Source of the DNA: an uncultured Clostridia bacterium
GTDB taxonomy: Bacteria > Bacillota > Clostridia > Peptostreptococcales > Anaerovoracaceae
Direction of reading: 5' to 3'
DNA: 64,000 nucleotides
Assembly: GCA_947302715.1 (NCBI GenBank)
Contig: CAMYVY010000010.1
Coordinates: 1-64,000, forward strand
Part shown: piece by piece, positions 9,413-18,528 of the stretch
How the letters are laid out: each line of letters opens with the position of its first letter
How positions within the stretch are numbered: position 1 is the stretch's first letter
Program-made: the position numbers and the translations under genes
The notes under the pieces: generated by a model
What the model saw: the letters and a program-made list of their open reading frames with translations, nothing else
Told to the model about the DNA's origin: nothing
Database searches by the model: none

Positions 9413-9883
9413 ATGGCCAAACAAAAGAACGCAGCAAAAGAACTCAGGAAACTGAACCGTGGCGAGCTTCTCACCATGCTTATTTCCATTACTAAAAGAT
9501 GCGACGACTTGGAAGCAGAATTGGAAGAAGCCAACCGCAAGCTTGCGGACCGCTCCATCAAGATTTCCGAATCCGGCTCCATGGCGGAAGCACTGCTTAA
9601 GATAAACGGTGTAATGGAAGCTGCCGACAGAGCCAGCAGAGAATATGTAGAAACGATTCGTAGCATGTACGAAAATCAAGACGATGCAGTTCTTAACATG
9701 ATCGACGACACCAAGAGCAGGTGTGCTCAGATAGAAAAGGAAACGAAGATACGCTGTCAGGACATGATAGAAAAGGCCAAGGCTGAGTCCCAAGCCTACT
9801 GGAATGAAGCCTACGATAAAGTCAGGCAGTATAAGGCCGTAATCGATTCGATGAAAGAAATGATGGAAAAGCAGAAACAATAA
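9413..9883 (+). CDS. Coiled-coil protein of unknown function
   Basis: 156 aa, strongly charged and almost entirely helical. There is a short N-terminal helix (NRGELLTMLISITKRCDDLEAELEEANRKL), a middle segment and a second coiled coil (about 90-150) rich in Lys, Glu and Gln. It has no signal peptide, membrane helix or catalytic motif. AAAGGA precedes the ATG. The gene ends 12 bases before the signal peptidase start, so the two are likely cotranslated and it may act in export or surface assembly. I do not assign a function. Confidence 0.7.
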   Translation: MAKQKNAAKELRKLNRGELLTMLISITKRCDDLEAELEEANRKLADRSIKISESGSMAEALLKINGVMEAADRASREYVETIRSMYENQDDAVLNMIDDTKSRCAQIEKETKIRCQDMIEKAKAESQAYWNEAYDKVRQYKAVIDSMKEMMEKQKQ

Positions 9884-9895
9884 CTGAGGGTGGAA

Positions 9896-10474
9896 ATGAG
9901 TAAAGCAGAAACTATGCGCTACTCCGTGGATGAACTCCAGGAGGAGTTGAGACGAGAGCAGAGGAAAAAACAGTATAGCAGCACGACCAGAAATACATTC
10001 TATGTAATGATAGTAGTTGCCGCAGTGGCTATCTTGGTGGCTACGCTTTGGATGCCGGTGCTGAGGATTTACGGTACGTCGATGACGCCGACACTGGAAG
10101 AAGGAAACATCGTGCTTTCGCTTAGAGGAGCGGATTTCGAAACGGGAGACATCGTAGCCTTTTATTACGAGAACAAGCTTCTGGTGAAGCGTTGTATCGC
10201 AGGTCCGGGAGATTGGGTTGATATGAGTGAGGAAGGTGACGTCTTTGTTAATGGGGAGCAAATAAACGAACCATACATAGATGAAAAATCCTACGGTGAC
10301 GTTACGATAACCTTCCCCTATCAAGTTCCGGAAGGAAGATACTTCGTAATGGGTGACCACAGATCGACATCTGCGGACTCCAGGCTTGCCATAATTGGCT
10401 GCGTTGCAGAGGAACAAATCGTTGGGAAAATAGTGTTTAGGATAATGCCATTTGATGAAATGGGAAACATTTAG
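9896..10474 (+). CDS. lepB: Signal peptidase I
   Basis: Membrane-bound serine protease that removes Sec signal peptides. One N-terminal transmembrane helix (about 32-52) is followed by the catalytic Ser in YGTSMTPTL and the general-base Lys in KLLVKRCIA. The GDHRSTSADSR motif (box E) is also present. I start at ATG 9896; the track's GTG at 9890 lies within the ribosome binding site (GAGGG). At 192 aa it is normal length. It closes the six-gene operon and is followed by a terminator. Its position just before two giant secreted proteins suggests it may serve their unusual signal peptides. Confidence 0.92.
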   Translation: MSKAETMRYSVDELQEELRREQRKKQYSSTTRNTFYVMIVVAAVAILVATLWMPVLRIYGTSMTPTLEEGNIVLSLRGADFETGDIVAFYYENKLLVKRCIAGPGDWVDMSEEGDVFVNGEQINEPYIDEKSYGDVTITFPYQVPEGRYFVMGDHRSTSADSRLAIIGCVAEEQIVGKIVFRIMPFDEMGNI

Positions 10475-10555
10475 AACATCGACATCGTAGATAATTAAGC
10501 AGAAAACAAGATAAAGATCAAAATCGACATCGTAGATATAATATGTGCCATATAT

Positions 10556-10598
10556 AGAGACGGTTAATATATTAAAAACCGTCTCTAATTTATTTTTG
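10556..10598 (+). terminator. Rho-independent terminator after lepB
   Basis: The stem AGAGACGGTT (10556-10565) / AACCGTCTCT (10577-10586) is followed by AATTTATTTTT. Just upstream, ATCGACATCGTAGATA occurs twice (near 10480 and 10523), a short direct repeat of unknown meaning. Confidence 0.85.
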
Positions 10599-10634
10599 TC
10601 AAAAAAAACAAAAAATACAGCTGCTTTTTGTTTT

Positions 10635-10776
10635 GTTACTTTTTCGACGAAAAAATGTTACCGAAACGCTACAAACGGCGAATTTTCAAGCCTTTTGGGC
10701 CTTGCTTCGAGAATAAAATCATACTTTTGTACGATGTTGCAGAGCCTCTTCTAAAATAAACTCTACTTGTAAAATT
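10635..10776 (+). promoter_or_regulatory. Phased regulatory boxes upstream of the 2323-aa adhesin
   Basis: GTTAC at 10635, GTTACC at 10657 and GCTAC at 10668 are direct repeats 22 and 11 bases apart, so on one face of the helix. The near-perfect 7-4-7 dyad ATCATAC-TTTT-GTACGAT lies at 10718-10735. A -10-like TAAACT at 10757 has no good -35, suggesting an activator-dependent promoter. The same five elements with identical spacing precede the major pilin at 33650-33792. The identity of the binding protein is inference. Confidence 0.7.
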
Positions 10777-10791
10777 AAACAAGGCCGTTAA

Positions 10792-10886
10792 GTGAGGGGG
10801 ATCACGCTGATGATTTATGGCCGTATGACAGACCATGGATTTGTAGACTTCCCCGAACTTTCGAGAAGCGTCCGTGGTTTTTGTTT
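10792..10886 (+). promoter_or_regulatory. G-loop hairpin plus attenuator in the 2323-aa adhesin leader
   Basis: GTGA-GGGGGA-TCAC (about 10792-10805) forms a small hairpin with an all-purine loop. Downstream, ACCATGGA (10832-10839) pairs with TCCGTGGT (10871-10878), followed by TTTTTGTTT, a terminator-like hairpin about 75 bases before the start codon. The loop G-run can pair with CCCC near 10851. That gives two competing structures of the kind used in transcription attenuation. Confidence 0.5.
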
Positions 10887-10960
10887 AGAGTCATACAAGT
10901 TTTTGACATTGGATATTTTTTTGCTATATAAATTTGCTATATAAAGAGGGAGAACTTTAG

Positions 10961-13900
10961 ATGAGAACTGACCATCTCGAAAGAAGCGCGAGGACCATCA
11001 GCGCAAAGAAGAGGACGCATAAGCGGTGGATGAGAGTGGTGAGCACGCTTGCCGCTATTACCGTTTTTTGTACAACATATGCATTGATACTTCCCGCAAT
11101 TACAATCAGTGCAAATACATACTGCGGTTTGGATGAGCATGAACATACTGACGCTTGTTACGAGCGTCGGTTTATTTGTGGTTATGACGAAGAAGGAATT
11201 GTAGAAAAAAGTGTAGAAGGCGTAGCCGGAGATGCTGCGCCAACCATGGAAACAGAAACTCAAACCGTAACTGAAACTGTACTCGTAGATGCCGGTCACA
11301 TCCACGATGATTCTTGCTATGAAATAGAAAAAGTTCTCACATGTGAAAATACAGAAGAAGATCACGAGCACACTGATGCTTGCTACGAAGAAGTTAGAAC
11401 TCTCATCTGCGGTGAAGAGGAAAGAGAAGCCGTATACGAAGAGAGAGAAGTTGAGGCAGAGGCTGCACCTTTAGTGGCTGCTGTACCTGAAGTGGCTTTG
11501 GAAGAAGAACATGTACACACGGAAGAATGCTATGATAAAGTACTTGTCTGCGAGAAGCCGGAGCATAAACATACTGATGAATGCCGCGCCAACAAAGAGG
11601 CAGATTTAGAGACAGCTTCCATTTGGGAAAATACTCTTCCTGAAAAGTCCGAAATGAATGACGACTGGAAGAAGGACACGCTGCTTATTGCTCAGAGCCA
11701 GCTTGGATATAGAGAGTCCGAAGCCAATTTCATCGTGGTAGATGAAGAGCACAAGGGATATACACGTTATGGCGAAATGATGGGATCCCCATATGGCGAC
11801 TGGTGCGCCATGTTCCTGCAGTTCTCACTCCACTACGCCGGAGTAGACGTAAGAGCAATGGCAGGCAATCCTTCCGTGCCACTATGGATGGAGCAGGAAA
11901 TCGAAAATGAAAACTTCCATAAAGCAGATGACAAGGACTACGAACCGAAGTCAACCGACCTTATCTTCTTCGAATGGGAAGGAGACGAGTCACCTGACCA
12001 TATCGGTATCATTGAAGAAATAAAGAAGAACGATGATGGCAAGATTGAATCCATCATTACTATAGAAGGTAACTCCCAGAACGAAGTTCGCAAGAATTCT
12101 TACAAGGCCGACGACAAGCACATCTTCGGATTCGCCGAGATTCCGGACAAGATGACGGAAGAAGAACTTCAGGCACTGGTCGGTGACCGTGAAAAAGCAG
12201 CAGAGAAAAAAGCAGAAGCTATAGAGAAAGCTATGCACCTGTCGTTCGAACTTGAGCATGCAGAAGTTGAAGCTACCATTTATACGGACGACACATATCA
12301 AACAATAGCGGACGATGACGAGACTAAAATCTTTGTCACCGGAATGTTGCCGTATGCAAAAAGAATCGACACAGAAGATGCCGATAAAGAAGATGCCGCT
12401 GCTGAAGATGCCGACACAGAAGATGCCGATAAAGAAGAACCCTCCCCGGAACTTGCCGTAGAAGTAAAGGCATATCCAATAGAGATGGAAAGTCCAAGCG
12501 GCGCCAAGATGATTCTTTCCTATGACATCAAGATTCTCTACAAGGAAGAATTCAAGACTCTTGATACAGGGGACGAATTCCAGCCAACGGTTCCGGTAAG
12601 CGTTAGCTTTGAATCACCGCTTCTTACAGAAGACAAAAATAGTGGAACCCGATTCAACGTCTACCACACTACAGATGAAGGCGTAACAGAACTCGTAGCA
12701 GCAGAGAGCAGGATTTCACAAACATCAAAGGACGTTGAAGAAATGATTCCTGCGGAAGCAAAGACCAGTGATTTAACCGAAGAGGAAAAAGAATTAGCTG
12801 AAGCAACAAACACGTTGGACGAGCTCACGAATTCCATAGAGAATCGTTTTGAAAATGAAAACACATATGAGACACTAATCAGTGGACGTATGGAACTAAT
12901 CTCAAAAGAGTTGGCAGAGGCCATAGCAGGAAACTCTGTTAGCGCAAATCTCGGAGTGGATCAAACCGCTGAAACATATGAATCTGCGGAGATGGCTCAA
13001 GATGCTCCTCCTTTGATTGTAAAAAAGGATGAAGAGAATGTAAGAATTACATTTGAAGCCTCACATTTCTCTCCATACGGCGTATCCGCTGAAAAGCAGG
13101 GAGATTACGAGGATAGAACCGACGAAGCTGAAGTAACCAGCATACAGGTTCTTGAAGATGGAGCAACGGTCAATCCGCATCATGCTCACAAAAACCAGAC
13201 TGTCAAACTTACAATTTCCGCGCAAAAGAAAAAGGATTACAATTTTGGAGTAGGCGATTATTTCACAATTGCATTACCGGAAGAACTGGATTTCAGAGGA
13301 CTCGTCGGAAGCAACATCAATGCTGATGGAAACGGCGGATTCAAGGGTCTTGGTAAAATTTATTATAAGGACGGAAAACCATACCTCGACATTGAGATAA
13401 CCACAGTAGGAACGGAACCAAGTCTAGCTGTATTTGGTTTTGCCGCCAATGTACCTTTTGATTTCACTCGAAGCAGCGTTGTCCCGAATGCGAATCTCAA
13501 TATGACAGCAAAGTCCGATTACAGCGGCGCTACTCCGGCAACCACCAATGTTAGACTGAACAACTACAATGATGGCGTAAACCGTAATCTGACGAGCGAT
13601 GCTGAAGTAACAGGTATCGGTGTCTTTGGCATGAACCTGAGCTATAGCAGCATGGAAATGCAGAGATTGGAAAGAGGCGAAACTGATACCACATACACTT
13701 TAAGAGTGAATTTCAAGTGGAATGCAGGAGAGAGTGCCCCACATATTAAAGCGGGAGATTATATCGTAATAGATATGCCGGCGCCCGTAGATGGTTTTGT
13801 TTATAGGGATCCATTCGGCATGTCATTCCCCATCACCAAGATTGTAACCAATCCTGTAACCGGAGTAAAGGAAGAAGTTCAGATTGCTGATGCAGTATAT

Positions 13901-16900
13901 AATCCTGAAACAGGAAAAGCGACAATTACATTTAACGACAATGTAGGCACAAGTGGTGATGCAATCTATGCCGGCGGTTATTTCCCAATGAACGTAAGTT
14001 TCACAACTACAGGAATTAAGCGCCTTACAGCGACTACCGAGGGTAAGTCGGGCAAATCAACAAACATCAAAATTGGTCAGGAAAGTGTAGTTTCCGGAAC
14101 ATGGAAAGCGGCGGAGTATCCATACTATTATGAACTCAGTAGCTACACTGCCACCACAAAAAGGAATGGCAGCACGCATAAGTCGACTGGTATTACTACA
14201 TTCCTACTTTATCCTGCAGGCAATAAGCCTAACTGGAATAGTATTAGAGCTAATCAGCAGTGGTATAAGGCAGATGGAACAGATCCCTATGCAGTAGTAT
14301 ACTGTGCAGATCATGATACTGACTATGCTGTTTCCACATTTAACAAGTATCCTGTAATGCAGGCACCGAACACTAAGCTTGACGAGACGACCAAGAAAAA
14401 GATGTCCGGAATAGTTACTCACAGTTATCCATTCGTATCTGCTGCGGATATGTATAAGGCTTTAGGCTTAACATCGCTTACCCCTGACGAGGATGTTGCT
14501 ATGACTGCAGCTCAGCTGGCACTTTGGGATGTGATAAACAACCGTACTTTAACATCTGTTAGTCAGACGAGTCTCTCTACAACTGCAGCAGAGTATATGC
14601 TTAAGGCAAGACAGAAGACCTGGGGAAGACAGGACGACGTTTGGACAGTATATAATGCGCTTAAGTCTAAAGCACTGGATTTATATAATGATTCCGTATC
14701 TACAGCCAGCGACGATAATCCAATCACATTAGTAAAGGGATTTACGCAGATTGTTTCTCAGCAGGCGATTAATTCGGATGGTGACCAGGAATACTGGGTA
14801 CAGTTCAAGTTAAGCAGAAAAATTGAAGAGGATGAAAACCTTGATAGCTTTGTTCTCGCTGCTTCATCCTCCACACAAGATAAATATAAGACTGTAATCA
14901 CACAGGCTGACCTGGATGGTAACAGTGCCAATTTCCAGTGGATAGACAAGAATGCAAGCCAGCCAACATTCAAAGTAAGGGTAGTTGTTCCTGTTAATGA
15001 AACTCAGATCAACTTCAGCGGCAAGATTAATGGTGCAATAGTTGAGACTGTAACTCCGTATTATTACTATAACGGCCATAGTCAGTCTATGATTGGTGCT
15101 GAGAAGACCGATGACTTTGGTTGCTTCGAGTTGAATGACACGATTCCAATTGTACCGGACATCGCCATCAAAGAATACACAAAGCTTGTTGTTGAAAAGA
15201 AGTGGTACGATGCTGATGGTACAGAAATGACATCTGCTCCGAGTGGCATTAATTCGATTCAAGTACAGCTCTATAAGAATGGACGCCCCGAGGGCGAGCC
15301 TGTAACAATTACTCCGGGAACTGATGGCAAGTGGAGATATGAGTGGCCCGAATTACAAACCAAAGAAACAATCAATGGCGTCACTTATGTATACTCATAT
15401 TCTGTGAAGGAAGTTAACGTTCCTGCAGGATACCGTGTTGAGTATGATGAAGTGAAACTGGAGACTCATACTACTACAGGTGGAGGATACCGCTTTGTTA
15501 GAATGGAGAGCTTAAGTGAGCTGACTGACGCAGATAGAATGAATAGTGTAATTATTTACGCCCCAGGAAAAGGTTATTTAAGAGCCACAAATGCCGGCTT
15601 CTATTGGGATTCCACAAACGATATTCAAAATGCAACTGCGACACAGAATGGCTACTGGCCTTCGGAATATGATGATGCTATTTGGCGTTTTTCTAAGGTT
15701 AATGATGTTTATCAAGAGTATTTTGACTTATACCATCCGGCCACGAATAAATCTCTATATGATACAGGTCTAAGACCAAGACTGATGTCAAGCGATGACG
15801 CTCTGCGAGGTGATTTCAAGGTAGCAAAACTATATCCGACTTCAGGTAGCGAAGCAAGAATGATTAAATTCTACAACCGTGCTACAAGTCATATGGATTA
15901 TATTACGGGGCATGGAGCGACAGGTACAGGTGAACAGCTTGAGCTAATGACTTGGACGGATATCAACTCTGCGCTTAACTTCTACTTCTATTCGTGGAAG
16001 TATAGCGATACTAAGACTGAAACATATCTCCTTGCCGGAATAAACAATATAGCGGCAGGAAATACTGAGGTTGAGGTAGAGAAGAAGTGGCAGGATGAGA
16101 ATGGAAATCCAACTGACGTTCCAGTAGGAATTGATTCTATAACAGTTAAGTTACTCCAAAATGGACAGGAAGTAGATACGATAAATGGTGTAAGTGGAAC
16201 CCAAATCCTAAATGCAGGAAACAGCTGGAAATACAAATGGGAAAATCTGCCCGTATATGATGAAAACGGAGAGAAATACACATACCAGGTAATTGAAATT
16301 CAACCTGAAGGCTACGATCTTGTAGATATTTATGTCAATAAGGTTAAAACCAAGATAGGTGGCGGCAATTCATCTTCAGGAGAAGGTGGACCTGGAACAG
16401 GATCAACGGGTAGTGCACAGGGGACAGTGGGTCCAATCACAAATACTACAAACACGGTGCTGCAAGCTGCACAGACAGATCCGGACATTAGCAGGTCGAT
16501 TTCATTTACATCAAGCGATTATATTAACTACTCGGAGCACACTGGCAATCAAGTTCAGATTATTTCCAATCAAGGAGCATTGGCTTATGATGGAAGTAGC
16601 ATTAGATGGCAAACGAGAAAAACCGGACAAAGCAATAATAGTTATGACGATGTAAGGAAACAACTTTGGAAAGTCGTTTACTCTGGTAATCAAACAGGAT
16701 CCAGCGAGTATAATGGTTATTACTATAATCTACAGAATGTTTATGATCCAAACGTATATCTAAGCTATAATAGCAGTGAATACTTTACAGTGGGTTCTTC
16801 TGACGACTTGGGGTATTTTGGTAGTAGTAGCTCCTACAAAAATAGACTAATAGGTTACGTGGATGGCTGGAGATACTGGAATTACGGAAATATTAGTGGC

Positions 16901-17932
16901 GTTAATCGAGACTATTTTACTAGGTATAAGAGTAACGGCGGAAATATAACGTATCATAAGATAAACAGTAACTTGACTACGGGTTCGCATCCATATGTTC
17001 CAGGCGCTTCTGACAGTGTAACCTTCGGACTTTCTGGTACTGATCATACTATTGATACCTATGGAAGAGTTCTCTTTGATGCGGTAGGTGATGTTGCAAC
17101 AATTACTCAGAATGTATCATCATCCAATTCTCAGTACACTGTTACATACAATATAAGCGGTGATGCAGGAGTTATCAGTGTCGCGCAGGATGGAACAGTG
17201 ACGGCCTTAGCAGACGGCGATGCAACTGTAGTAGCAACTGTTAATACAGGAAACACTACACAGTCTAAAGCATATGCCTTTAGAGTATCGCTACCGGCAG
17301 CTGAGCCGGACCCTGAAGATGAAGGACCGGCTGACGATTCGGATGCGGCAGATGATGAATATGTATCCAAGTACGAATACAGATTCACAAACAGAAAATC
17401 TACATACATCTACGACGTTAAACTGCTAAAGGTAGCGAGCGAGAATAAACCGGTTAAAAGCATAGACGATGTAGAAGAGCAATACAAAGATATGTCCAAT
17501 AATCCGGCTAAATTCGAGCTCTATGTACAGTACGAAGATGAATGGGACCTTGTTAGAGAAGTAGAGGTAACCATGAACAGCAATAGAGAGGTTGCTTTAG
17601 ACAATCTCGAGGCCGGAAGAACATATAGGCTGGTTGAAATTGAGGCACCGGCAGGACGCAAGCTGTTAGAAGTACCCGTTGAATTTACAATCACTGCAGG
17701 ATCTGACGGGACAGGCTTTGTAACCTGGAATGGTTCACCGCTTAATATAACAGGACCTGCTCTGGGAGGAAATGCAGCAACTATTGTGATTCCGAATGAA
17801 AGAATCGAAAATGGTGTCGAGCTCCCACACACCGGTGGTATCGGAACCGTAATCTTCACAGTACTCGGTGTGGTCCTGGTAGTAGGTGCAGCACTTGCGC
17901 TTCTCCTAAGCAGGAGCAAGCGCCGGGACTGA
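10961..17932 (+). CDS. Giant LPXTG surface protein: CHAP + thioester adhesin + CnaB/SpaA domains
   Basis: 2323 aa. The unusual signal peptide has a long basic lead (KKRTHKRWMR) before VVSTLAAITVFCTTYALILPAI. Repeats of the type HxHTxxCY...LxCG (about 55-210) follow. A CHAP domain (about 237-395) has Cys282 in GDWCAMF, His347 in SPDHIG and EGNSQN. A thioester domain (about 1045-1230) has Cys1115 in VYCADHD and Gln1185 in TAAQLALWD, the expected Cys-Gln pair for covalent host binding. CnaB-type domains lie at about 1405-1505 and 1700-1800. Two aromatic-rich modules (about 1510-1690, 1845-2010), a Big_2-like domain (about 2020-2110) and a SpaA-like domain (about 2147-2255) follow. LPHTG at 2288, a membrane helix and SKRRD end the protein. 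I infer a peptidoglycan-hydrolysing, covalently attaching adhesin. Confidence 0.88.
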   Translation: MRTDHLERSARTISAKKRTHKRWMRVVSTLAAITVFCTTYALILPAITISANTYCGLDEHEHTDACYERRFICGYDEEGIVEKSVEGVAGDAAPTMETETQTVTETVLVDAGHIHDDSCYEIEKVLTCENTEEDHEHTDACYEEVRTLICGEEEREAVYEEREVEAEAAPLVAAVPEVALEEEHVHTEECYDKVLVCEKPEHKHTDECRANKEADLETASIWENTLPEKSEMNDDWKKDTLLIAQSQLGYRESEANFIVVDEEHKGYTRYGEMMGSPYGDWCAMFLQFSLHYAGVDVRAMAGNPSVPLWMEQEIENENFHKADDKDYEPKSTDLIFFEWEGDESPDHIGIIEEIKKNDDGKIESIITIEGNSQNEVRKNSYKADDKHIFGFAEIPDKMTEEELQALVGDREKAAEKKAEAIEKAMHLSFELEHAEVEATIYTDDTYQTIADDDETKIFVTGMLPYAKRIDTEDADKEDAAAEDADTEDADKEEPSPELAVEVKAYPIEMESPSGAKMILSYDIKILYKEEFKTLDTGDEFQPTVPVSVSFESPLLTEDKNSGTRFNVYHTTDEGVTELVAAESRISQTSKDVEEMIPAEAKTSDLTEEEKELAEATNTLDELTNSIENRFENENTYETLISGRMELISKELAEAIAGNSVSANLGVDQTAETYESAEMAQDAPPLIVKKDEENVRITFEASHFSPYGVSAEKQGDYEDRTDEAEVTSIQVLEDGATVNPHHAHKNQTVKLTISAQKKKDYNFGVGDYFTIALPEELDFRGLVGSNINADGNGGFKGLGKIYYKDGKPYLDIEITTVGTEPSLAVFGFAANVPFDFTRSSVVPNANLNMTAKSDYSGATPATTNVRLNNYNDGVNRNLTSDAEVTGIGVFGMNLSYSSMEMQRLERGETDTTYTLRVNFKWNAGESAPHIKAGDYIVIDMPAPVDGFVYRDPFGMSFPITKIVTNPVTGVKEEVQIADAVYNPETGKATITFNDNVGTSGDAIYAGGYFPMNVSFTTTGIKRLTATTEGKSGKSTNIKIGQESVVSGTWKAAEYPYYYELSSYTATTKRNGSTHKSTGITTFLLYPAGNKPNWNSIRANQQWYKADGTDPYAVVYCADHDTDYAVSTFNKYPVMQAPNTKLDETTKKKMSGIVTHSYPFVSAADMYKALGLTSLTPDEDVAMTAAQLALWDVINNRTLTSVSQTSLSTTAAEYMLKARQKTWGRQDDVWTVYNALKSKALDLYNDSVSTASDDNPITLVKGFTQIVSQQAINSDGDQEYWVQFKLSRKIEEDENLDSFVLAASSSTQDKYKTVITQADLDGNSANFQWIDKNASQPTFKVRVVVPVNETQINFSGKINGAIVETVTPYYYYNGHSQSMIGAEKTDDFGCFELNDTIPIVPDIAIKEYTKLVVEKKWYDADGTEMTSAPSGINSIQVQLYKNGRPEGEPVTITPGTDGKWRYEWPELQTKETINGVTYVYSYSVKEVNVPAGYRVEYDEVKLETHTTTGGGYRFVRMESLSELTDADRMNSVIIYAPGKGYLRATNAGFYWDSTNDIQNATATQNGYWPSEYDDAIWRFSKVNDVYQEYFDLYHPATNKSLYDTGLRPRLMSSDDALRGDFKVAKLYPTSGSEARMIKFYNRATSHMDYITGHGATGTGEQLELMTWTDINSALNFYFYSWKYSDTKTETYLLAGINNIAAGNTEVEVEKKWQDENGNPTDVPVGIDSITVKLLQNGQEVDTINGVSGTQILNAGNSWKYKWENLPVYDENGEKYTYQVIEIQPEGYDLVDIYVNKVKTKIGGGNSSSGEGGPGTGSTGSAQGTVGPITNTTNTVLQAAQTDPDISRSISFTSSDYINYSEHTGNQVQIISNQGALAYDGSSIRWQTRKTGQSNNSYDDVRKQLWKVVYSGNQTGSSEYNGYYYNLQNVYDPNVYLSYNSSEYFTVGSSDDLGYFGSSSSYKNRLIGYVDGWRYWNYGNISGVNRDYFTRYKSNGGNITYHKINSNLTTGSHPYVPGASDSVTFGLSGTDHTIDTYGRVLFDAVGDVATITQNVSSSNSQYTVTYNISGDAGVISVAQDGTVTALADGDATVVATVNTGNTTQSKAYAFRVSLPAAEPDPEDEGPADDSDAADDEYVSKYEYRFTNRKSTYIYDVKLLKVASENKPVKSIDDVEEQYKDMSNNPAKFELYVQYEDEWDLVREVEVTMNSNREVALDNLEAGRTYRLVEIEAPAGRKLLEVPVEFTITAGSDGTGFVTWNGSPLNITGPALGGNAATIVIPNERIENGVELPHTGGIGTVIFTVLGVVLVVGAALALLLSRSKRRD

Positions 17933-18015
17933 GCTAAAACCTAGCAGCATGCGCTGAAACAGGTAACAAAGTTCATATGCAGCCTAACAATGGCGGTAAT
18001 CCATATTAATAAATT

Positions 18016-18066
18016 GGGACGGTTTCCTTGACATCGGTCGAGGTAAACTGTCCCTTTTGTTGTTTT
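18016..18066 (+). terminator. Terminator after the 2323-aa adhesin
   Basis: GGGACGGTTTCC pairs with the region GGTAAACTGTCCC, followed by TTTTGTTGTTTTT. It separates the two giant genes into different transcription units. Confidence 0.8.
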
Positions 18067-18176
18067 TGATAGTTATTTCACCCCTTTTTTGTCTCTGTGA
18101 CTTAAGCGATATTTTTTTGCTACCAAAGTGTGATAAAAACGCTGAAAAATAGGGAATTGTGAAAACCAAAAAACAA

Positions 18177-18245
18177 AAAAATCATACTTTTGGCTGATGG
18201 GACGAAATAGGGGTTCTAATAGAATTTATGTATCACAAAGCTGGG
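18177..18245 (+). promoter_or_regulatory. Partial copy of the phased promoter upstream of the 3001-aa adhesin
   Basis: AAAATCATACTTTTGG at about 18177-18192 matches the left half and spacer of the dyad in the other two leaders; the right half is degenerate (GGCTGAT). At +39 from ATC there is TAGAATTTATGTA, aligning with TAAACTCTACTTGTA and TAAACTTTAGTTACA at the same offset in the other two. The upstream GTTAC boxes are not conserved. Confidence 0.55.
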
Positions 18246-18262
18246 TTTCAAAATGACTGTAT

Positions 18263-18390
18263 AGTATGAGGGGGGAACTCACCTATATTGTGTAGCAATG
18301 ACGATTGCTGCGACGTAGATTTCTGCCCCTCCAGGTAGGTGCATTCAGGTAACGATTCCTGTACCCTCACCTGATATAAGGGCATTTTTT
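18263..18390 (+). promoter_or_regulatory. Leader with G-loop hairpin and terminator before the 3001-aa adhesin
   Basis: TGAG-GGGGGAA-CTCA (about 18267-18281) is the local G-loop hairpin. AGCAAT-GACG-ATTGCT follows. Then TGCCCCT (18324-18330) can pair with AGGGCA (18379-18384), followed by six Ts: a terminator with an internal CAGG/CCTG stem. GAGGGG at 18268 can pair instead with CCCCTC at 18326, which would disrupt the terminator. This is the clearest of the attenuator candidates. The rest of the leader to 18528 is purine-rich and holds no gene. Confidence 0.55.
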
Positions 18391-18528
18391 AATATAGATA
18401 CCGTTACATCAAGGCGTTTTAAGCGCATAAAGATAAGGAAACCATAAGGAAAGTAAATTAGAAACAAGAATAAACAAGTTAAAGAGAAGCAATAAAAGAG
18501 AAGCATTAAGAGAAGTGAGGATAAACAA

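Noticed and set aside
9398-10417. 339-aa minus-strand ORF opposite signal peptidase I
   Set aside because: Shadow of a gene with intact catalytic residues; composition is His/Phe-rich and random.
11110-12300. CHAP protein as a prophage endolysin
   Set aside because: No phage structural or holin genes are nearby, and the domain is in-frame with LPXTG-anchored adhesin modules.
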